Source of the DNA: Bradyrhizobium cajani
Lineage (GTDB): Bacteria > Pseudomonadota > Alphaproteobacteria > Rhizobiales > Xanthobacteraceae
Direction of reading: 5' to 3'
NCBI RefSeq assembly: GCF_009759665.1
Contig: NZ_WQNE01000033.1
Location: 1-64,000, forward strand
DNA length: 64,000 nt
Shown: in pieces, positions 60,470 to 64,000 of the stretch
Position numbering within the stretch: position 1 is the first letter of the stretch
How the letters are laid out: each line of letters begins with the position of its first letter
Position numbers and translations under genes: made by a program
Notes under the pieces: model-generated
Told to the model about the DNA's origin: nothing
Database searches by the model: none
What the model saw: the letters and a program-made list of their open reading frames with translations, nothing else

Positions 60470-61374
60470 TGGCCGAGCCCGACCTGCGTGATCTCGATGT
60501 CTTCATGGCGGTCGCCCGCACCCGCAATTTCCGGCGTGCGGCGGTCGAAATTCGCGTGTCGGTGTCGAGCCTTAGCCAGCGGCTGCGGGATCTGGAGGAG
60601 CGCCTCGGGGTCCGCCTGATGAACCGCACCACCCGCAGCGTCGCCCTGACCGAGGCGGGCGAGCTGCTGCTGTCGCGGGTGGCGCCGGCGCTGCGCGACG
60701 TCGGCGATGCCCTGGATCAGGTCCGGGGCCTGCGCGAGGTCGCCTCGGGGCGCCTGCGCATCAACGCGCCGCCGCCGGCGGTCGACCTCGTGCTGGCGCC
60801 GATGGTCGGGCCGTTTCTTGGCCTCCATCCGCAGGTCGATCTCGACATCGTCTCGGAGAGCGGGTTCGTCGACATCGTCAGCGCCGGTTTCGATGCCGGC
60901 GTGCGTTACGGTGAGCATCTCGCGCAGGACATGGTGGCGATCCCTCTGAGCGGTCCGCAACGCTATGTCGTCGTCGCCTCGCCTGCTTACCTCGCGCGCC
61001 GCGGCAAGCCGAAGCATCCGAAGGACCTGCTCGACCACGATTGCATCCGCGCGCGCTATTCGAGCGGCGTCATGCATGATCTGGAGTTCGAAAAGGCCGG
61101 CCAGCTCGTGAAGGTGGATCCGCCCGCCAAGCTGATCTCGACCAATATGAACCTTGCGATGCGTGCCGCGCTCGACGGTGCCGGCGTCTGGGCCACGATC
61201 GATGGCTATGTCGGCGAAGCCCTGAAGTCCGGCGCGCTGGTCAGCCTGATGGAGGATTGGTGCGAGCCGTTCCCCGGACCGTTCCTGTATTATCCGAGCC
61301 GCCGCCAGGTGCCGCCGGCGCTGCGCGCCTTCATCGATTTCGTCGCGGTCTGGCGCAAGCGCGAGACGCGCTGA
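60469..61374 (+). CDS. LysR-family transcriptional regulator
   Basis: 301 aa from the ATG at 60469 (MAEPDLRDLDVFMAVARTRN); an ATG 24 bases earlier lies inside the operator. The winged helix-turn-helix (about 8-67) has FRRAAVEIRVSVSSLSQRLR, DLEERLGVRLMNRTTRSVAL and TEAGELLLSRV. The C-terminal periplasmic-binding-like effector domain starts GRLRINAPPPAVDLVLAPM, of the DsdC/GcvA-like aromatic-type subgroup. It probably regulates the divergent aldo/keto reductase; the inducer is unknown. Confidence 0.9.
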   Translation: MAEPDLRDLDVFMAVARTRNFRRAAVEIRVSVSSLSQRLRDLEERLGVRLMNRTTRSVALTEAGELLLSRVAPALRDVGDALDQVRGLREVASGRLRINAPPPAVDLVLAPMVGPFLGLHPQVDLDIVSESGFVDIVSAGFDAGVRYGEHLAQDMVAIPLSGPQRYVVVASPAYLARRGKPKHPKDLLDHDCIRARYSSGVMHDLEFEKAGQLVKVDPPAKLISTNMNLAMRAALDGAGVWATIDGYVGEALKSGALVSLMEDWCEPFPGPFLYYPSRRQVPPALRAFIDFVAVWRKRETR

Positions 61375-61381
61375 AGCTGGA

Positions 61382-61512
61382 CCTCATGGTGAGGAGCGCG
61401 CACTTGCGCGCGTCTCCGGACGATGCTTCGTATCGCCGGGCGAACCATGCAGGCCCGGCTCTCGCCCGTGGCCATCCTTCGAGACGCCGCTGCGCGGCTC
61501 CTCAGGATGAGG
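61382..61512. repeat. Paired palindromes, CCTCATCCTGAGGAG family, third pair
   Basis: Unit 1 (61382-61426) reads CCTCATGGTGAGGAGCGCGC and ends CGTCTCCGGACGATG. Unit 2 (about 61468-61512) reads CCATCCTTCGAGACGCC...GGCTCCTCAGGATGAGG. They are opposite in orientation and sit between convergent lysR and gyaR ends. Confidence 0.7.
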
Positions 61513-61545
61513 GCTGAGAGCTTGTCGCGCAGTTGGGCTGCGGAA

Positions 61546-62547
61546 TCAGAGCATGCTCGGCAGCACGCGATCCGGCGGCTTGTGGGCGTCGAGGAAGGTG
61601 CGGATGTTGATGATCACCTTCTCGCCCATCTCGACGCGGCCTTCGATCGTGGCCGAGCCCATGTGCGGCAGCAGCGTCACCTTGCCGGCCTTGGCGAGCC
61701 GCACCAGTTTTGGATTCACTGCGGGCTCGTGCTCGTAGACGTCGAGGCCGGCGCCGCCGATCTCGCCGCCTTCGATCAGCTTGATCAGCGTGTCCTCGTC
61801 GGTGACCTCGCCGCGCGCGGTGTTGACGATGTAGGCGTCTTTCCGGATCAGCTTCAGTCGCCGCGCCGAGAGCAGATGATAGGTCGCCGGCGTGTGCGGA
61901 CAATTCACCGAGATGATGTCCATCCGCGCCAGCATCTGGTCGAGGCTTTCCCAATAGGTCGCGCCAAGTTCTTCGGCGATCTTCGGGGCGACGGGACGGC
62001 GGTTGTGATAGTGGATCTGCAAGCCGAAGGCGCGGGCGCGGCGCGCCACCGCCTGGCCGATCCGGCCCATGCCGATGATGCCGAGGCGTTTGCCGCCGAT
62101 GCGGTGGCCGAGCATCCAGGTCGGCGACCAGCCCGGCCAGGATTTTCCTTCCGTCAGGATCGAGGCGCCTTCGATCATCCGGCGCGGCACAGCCAGGATC
62201 AGCGCCATGGTCATGTCGGCGGTGTCCTCGGTCAGAACCTTCGGCGTGTTGGTGACGGTGATGCCGCGGGCATGCGCGGCCTCGACATCGATATTGTCGA
62301 CGCCGTTGCCGAAATTGGCGATCAGGCGCAGCTTGCAGTCGGGCTGGTTGACGACCTCGGCGGTGATGTGATCGGTCACCGTCGGAACCAGCACGTCGGC
62401 GGTCCGCGCGGCTTCGGCGATCTGCTCGGGCGTCATCGGCGTGTCGTCGAGATTGATCCGCGCGTCGAACAGCTCGCGCATCCGCGTCTCGATCGAATCC
62501 GGCAGCTTGCGCGTCACCACGACGAGGGGCTTTTTCTTCACCGACAT
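61546..62547 (-). CDS. D-glycerate dehydrogenase / glyoxylate-hydroxypyruvate reductase
   Basis: NAD(P)H-dependent reductase of the D-2-hydroxyacid dehydrogenase family (GyaR/GhrB-like), 333 aa. VVVTRKLPDSIETRMRELFD at the start, IANFGNGVDNIDVEAAHARG, VTNTPKVLTEDTADMTMALI, NAD loop LGIIGMGRIGQAVARRA, HNRRPV after the second strand (Arg favours NADPH), VNTARGEV (Arg), GLDVYEHEP (Glu pair) and LLPHMGSAT (catalytic His). Probable roles: serine-cycle or photorespiratory-type glyoxylate metabolism. Confidence 0.9.
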   Translation of the reverse strand: MSVKKKPLVVVTRKLPDSIETRMRELFDARINLDDTPMTPEQIAEAARTADVLVPTVTDHITAEVVNQPDCKLRLIANFGNGVDNIDVEAAHARGITVTNTPKVLTEDTADMTMALILAVPRRMIEGASILTEGKSWPGWSPTWMLGHRIGGKRLGIIGMGRIGQAVARRARAFGLQIHYHNRRPVAPKIAEELGATYWESLDQMLARMDIISVNCPHTPATYHLLSARRLKLIRKDAYIVNTARGEVTDEDTLIKLIEGGEIGGAGLDVYEHEPAVNPKLVRLAKAGKVTLLPHMGSATIEGRVEMGEKVIINIRTFLDAHKPPDRVLPSML

Positions 62548-62874
62548 GTCCTGCTCTCATGAGGCGTCGCAAGCCGCCTCTGTCGCCAAAGGCCGGTCGT
62601 TCAGGCCTCATTAACCCGGTTGTTCGACACTGCCCTTGCCGTGTCGTCCCCGGCGTTTCCTTCAAGCTCTCCCGACATTTCCGGCTGGAAAATCGGGGCA
62701 AACTGGTTGTTCAAGCGTCCGTCCTCTCTAGCAGAAGGCCGGGCCAAGACAAGAACCACGGGTCAGGGCTTGGCGGAACACCCGCGTGGGGCGGGGTCAG
62801 GGGCTTGTGCGGCGGGTTTTGGAATTTGGGGTGAGGACCTGATACGGCCGGGTCTTCGACAGGAGACGGGTTTG
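62548..62874. other. 327-bp gap without recognised gene
   Basis: Separates divergent gyaR and the SH3 gene and should hold both promoters. I see no strong palindrome, repeat or RNA gene. An in-frame extension of the SH3 gene upstream to 62620 has atypical composition and is not supported. Confidence 0.5.
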
Positions 62875-63405
62875 ATGGCGTTGGGGCGTTTTTGTGCGGT
62901 GATGGCGCTCGTCTGCGGTTGGCTGAGCGCCTCGGTCGGCCCCTCGCATTCGGCGAAGGACAACACGCCGCAGTCCGCCAGCGGCCTTCCGGTGCCGCGC
63001 TATGTCAGCCTCAAATCGGATCACGTCAACGTCCGCGCCGGCCCGACCAAGGACAATGACGTCGCCTGGGTCTATACCCGCGCCGGCCTGCCGGTCGAAA
63101 TCACCGCCGAGTTCGAGAACTGGCGCCGGGTCCGCGATTCCGAAGGTGCCGAAGGCTGGGTCTATCACTCGCTGCTGTCGGGCCGCCGCACCGCGGTCGT
63201 CACCATGAAGCACAAGGACGACCTCGCGCCGATCTACGACCGGGCCGATCCTGACAGCGCGGTTGCGGCCAGGCTCCAGGCCGGCGTCGTCACGCAGGTG
63301 AAGAAGTGCACCGCAAACTGGTGCCACGTCGCCGGCAACGGCTTTGACGGCTGGATCCAGCAGGAGCGCCTCTGGGGCGTCTATTCGGACGAACAGGTGA
63401 ACTGA
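62875..63405 (+). CDS. Exported SH3-domain protein
   Basis: 176 aa from the ATG at 62875 (AGGAGACGGG upstream). A signal peptide (MALGRFCAVMALVCGWLSAS) is followed by two bacterial SH3-like repeats: YVSLKSDHVNVRAGPTKDND...GAEGWVYHSLLSGRR and LAPIYDRADPDSAVAARLQA...CTANWCHVAGNGFDGWIQQE. The two Cys (in KKCTANWCHV) may form a disulfide. Periplasmic cell-wall binding is likely (SH3_4/DUF1058-type family). Convergent with irr. Confidence 0.88.
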   Translation: MALGRFCAVMALVCGWLSASVGPSHSAKDNTPQSASGLPVPRYVSLKSDHVNVRAGPTKDNDVAWVYTRAGLPVEITAEFENWRRVRDSEGAEGWVYHSLLSGRRTAVVTMKHKDDLAPIYDRADPDSAVAARLQAGVVTQVKKCTANWCHVAGNGFDGWIQQERLWGVYSDEQVN

Positions 63406-63414
63406 CGCCGCAGG

Positions 63415-63572
63415 CGTCATCCCGGGGCGATGCGTAGCATCGAGCCCGGGATCTCGAGATTCCGGGTTCGGTGCTGCGCACCCCCCCCCGGAATGACTGC
63501 GCAAAACGACAATGGCCGGGACATAGGCGGAGCGCAAGCGACGCCGTCCTTCGGACGGCTATGCCCGGCCAT
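63415..63572. repeat. Two palindromic repeats between SH3 gene and irr
   Basis: First (63415-63498) has GTCATCCCGGGGCGATGCG...GAGCCCGGGAT and ends GGAATGAC, with a run of nine C at 63481-63489. Second (63512-63572) is ATGGCCGGGACATAGGCGG...GGCTATGCCCGGCCAT, with an inner CCGTCCTTCGGACGG hairpin. The second has outer arms ATGGCCGGG/CCCGGCCAT and may terminate irr. Confidence 0.65.
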
Positions 63573-63600
63573 GACGATCTCAGTTCGATTTCAGTAGATC

Positions 63601-64000
63601 TCAGCGCTTCTTGCGCAGGCGCACGACCATGTCGATGCGCGAGATTTCGTAGCCCTCGGGCACCTCGGGCATCTTGGACAGCGCCAGATGCGGATCCTCG
63701 ATATCGACCAGCTCATGGCTGTTCTCGAGGTAGTAGTGGTGGTGGGTGGTGACGTTGGTGTCGAAATAGGTCTTGGTGCCGTCGACGCTGACCTGGCGGA
63801 GCAGCCCGGCGTCGGTGAGCTGGTTCAGCGTGTTGTAGACGGTTGCCAGCGAGACCGGAACCTTGGCCAGCGTCGCTTCCTCGTACAGCATTTCAGCCGT
63901 AAGGTGGCGCGCCCCCTTGCCGAACAGCAGCCAGCCCAGCGCCATGCGCTGGCGCGTCGGACGCAGCCCAGCGGACTGGAGCATTTCGTTGACGTCGTGC
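63601..64000 (-). CDS. irr: Iron response regulator Irr (5' end outside window)
   Basis: Fur-family regulator that integrates haem status and iron in rhizobia, repressing haem synthesis and activating or repressing iron genes. 132 residues are visible, reading in from HDVNEM at the window edge; the N-terminal haem regulatory motif (Cys-Pro) lies outside. LRPTRQRMALGWLLFGKGAR, HLTAEMLYEEATLAKVPVSL, ATVYNTLNQLTDAGLLRQVS form the winged helix. FDTNVTTHHHYYLENSHELV has the His-rich second haem site of Irr. The zinc-finger cysteines of true Fur are absent. An internal ATG at 63984 is not the real start. Confidence 0.95.
   Translation of the reverse strand, partial: HDVNEMLQSAGLRPTRQRMALGWLLFGKGARHLTAEMLYEEATLAKVPVSLATVYNTLNQLTDAGLLRQVSVDGTKTYFDTNVTTHHHYYLENSHELVDIEDPHLALSKMPEVPEGYEISRIDMVVRLRKKR

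Noticed and set aside
62620..62874. In-frame upstream extension of the SH3 protein
   Set aside because: It would bury the signal peptide; the ATG at 62875 has a strong ribosome site and an N-terminal signal sequence.
63481..63489. Run of nine C between the SH3 gene and irr
   Set aside because: Sits inside a palindromic repeat and outside any gene; could be a phase-variable tract or a sequencing artefact, but nothing supports function.

Overview
The window is GC-rich (roughly two-thirds G+C by eye) chromosomal DNA from a rhizobial alphaproteobacterium, most likely Bradyrhizobium or a close relative in the Nitrobacteraceae. Reasons: an Irr-type Fur regulator at the right edge, whose visible part matches what I remember of Bradyrhizobium japonicum Irr; the order lptC-lptA-lptB-rpoN-hpf-ptsN; the order ihfB-lapA-trpF-trpB-trpA-accD-folC; the order divL-tsaE/amgK-murU-addB-addA-trxA; and many palindromic intergenic repeats of the kind that pepper Bradyrhizobium genomes. 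I see no integrase, transposase, phage gene or CRISPR array. Almost all of it is core genome.

Layout. 1-7.8 kb: partial MFS transporter, RNase D, the Lpt lipopolysaccharide-export genes, sigma-54, long HPF and PtsN (IIA-Ntr). 7.8-14.4 kb: repeats, an outer-membrane beta-barrel, a GNAT protein, then a TetR regulator divergent from an SDR / saccharopine-dehydrogenase-like / acyl-CoA-synthetase operon with twin 14-bp operators. 14.4-23 kb: DUF1150 and Hsp20 behind a likely ROSE RNA thermometer, a ugpBAEC glycerol-3-phosphate importer with a Pho-box-like site, a class III CoA-transferase, the ohr/ohrR peroxide pair and tRNA-Ala(GGC). 23-37.5 kb: TIGR02300 protein, aroA-cmk-rpsA, sppA, ihfB, lapA-like, trpFBA, accD-folC, a phosphoesterase, a DNA ligase and an SRPBCC protein. 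37.5-50 kb (minus strand): trxA, addA, addB, murU, pilZ, a tsaE-amgK fusion and divL. 50-55.7 kb: dut, coaBC, ubiB, ubiE (minus) and mutM. 55.7-64 kb: orphan ParA, a degenerate trypsin-like exported protein, a MoeB/ThiF-like enzyme, an aldo/keto reductase with divergent LysR, a 2-hydroxyacid dehydrogenase, an SH3 protein and partial irr.

The most unusual observation is CoaBC (coenzyme A synthesis). It carries an N-terminal FitA-like ribbon-helix-helix DNA-binding domain, and the 56-bp gap in front of it holds two tandem 17-bp palindromes with half-sites TGATAGC/TGATTGC, close to the site I recall for FitA. This suggests a metabolic enzyme that represses its own gene. A second point of interest is the divL-tsaE/amgK-pilZ-murU cluster. 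It joins a cell-cycle pseudokinase (Tyr in place of the phospho-acceptor His), tRNA modification, cell-wall recycling and a PilZ protein in one transcription direction. Several enzymes have lost textbook residues (AccD and MoeB zinc cysteines, CoaC cysteine, a protease histidine, an aldo/keto reductase histidine). All calls come from reading the sequence; no searches or structure predictions were run.
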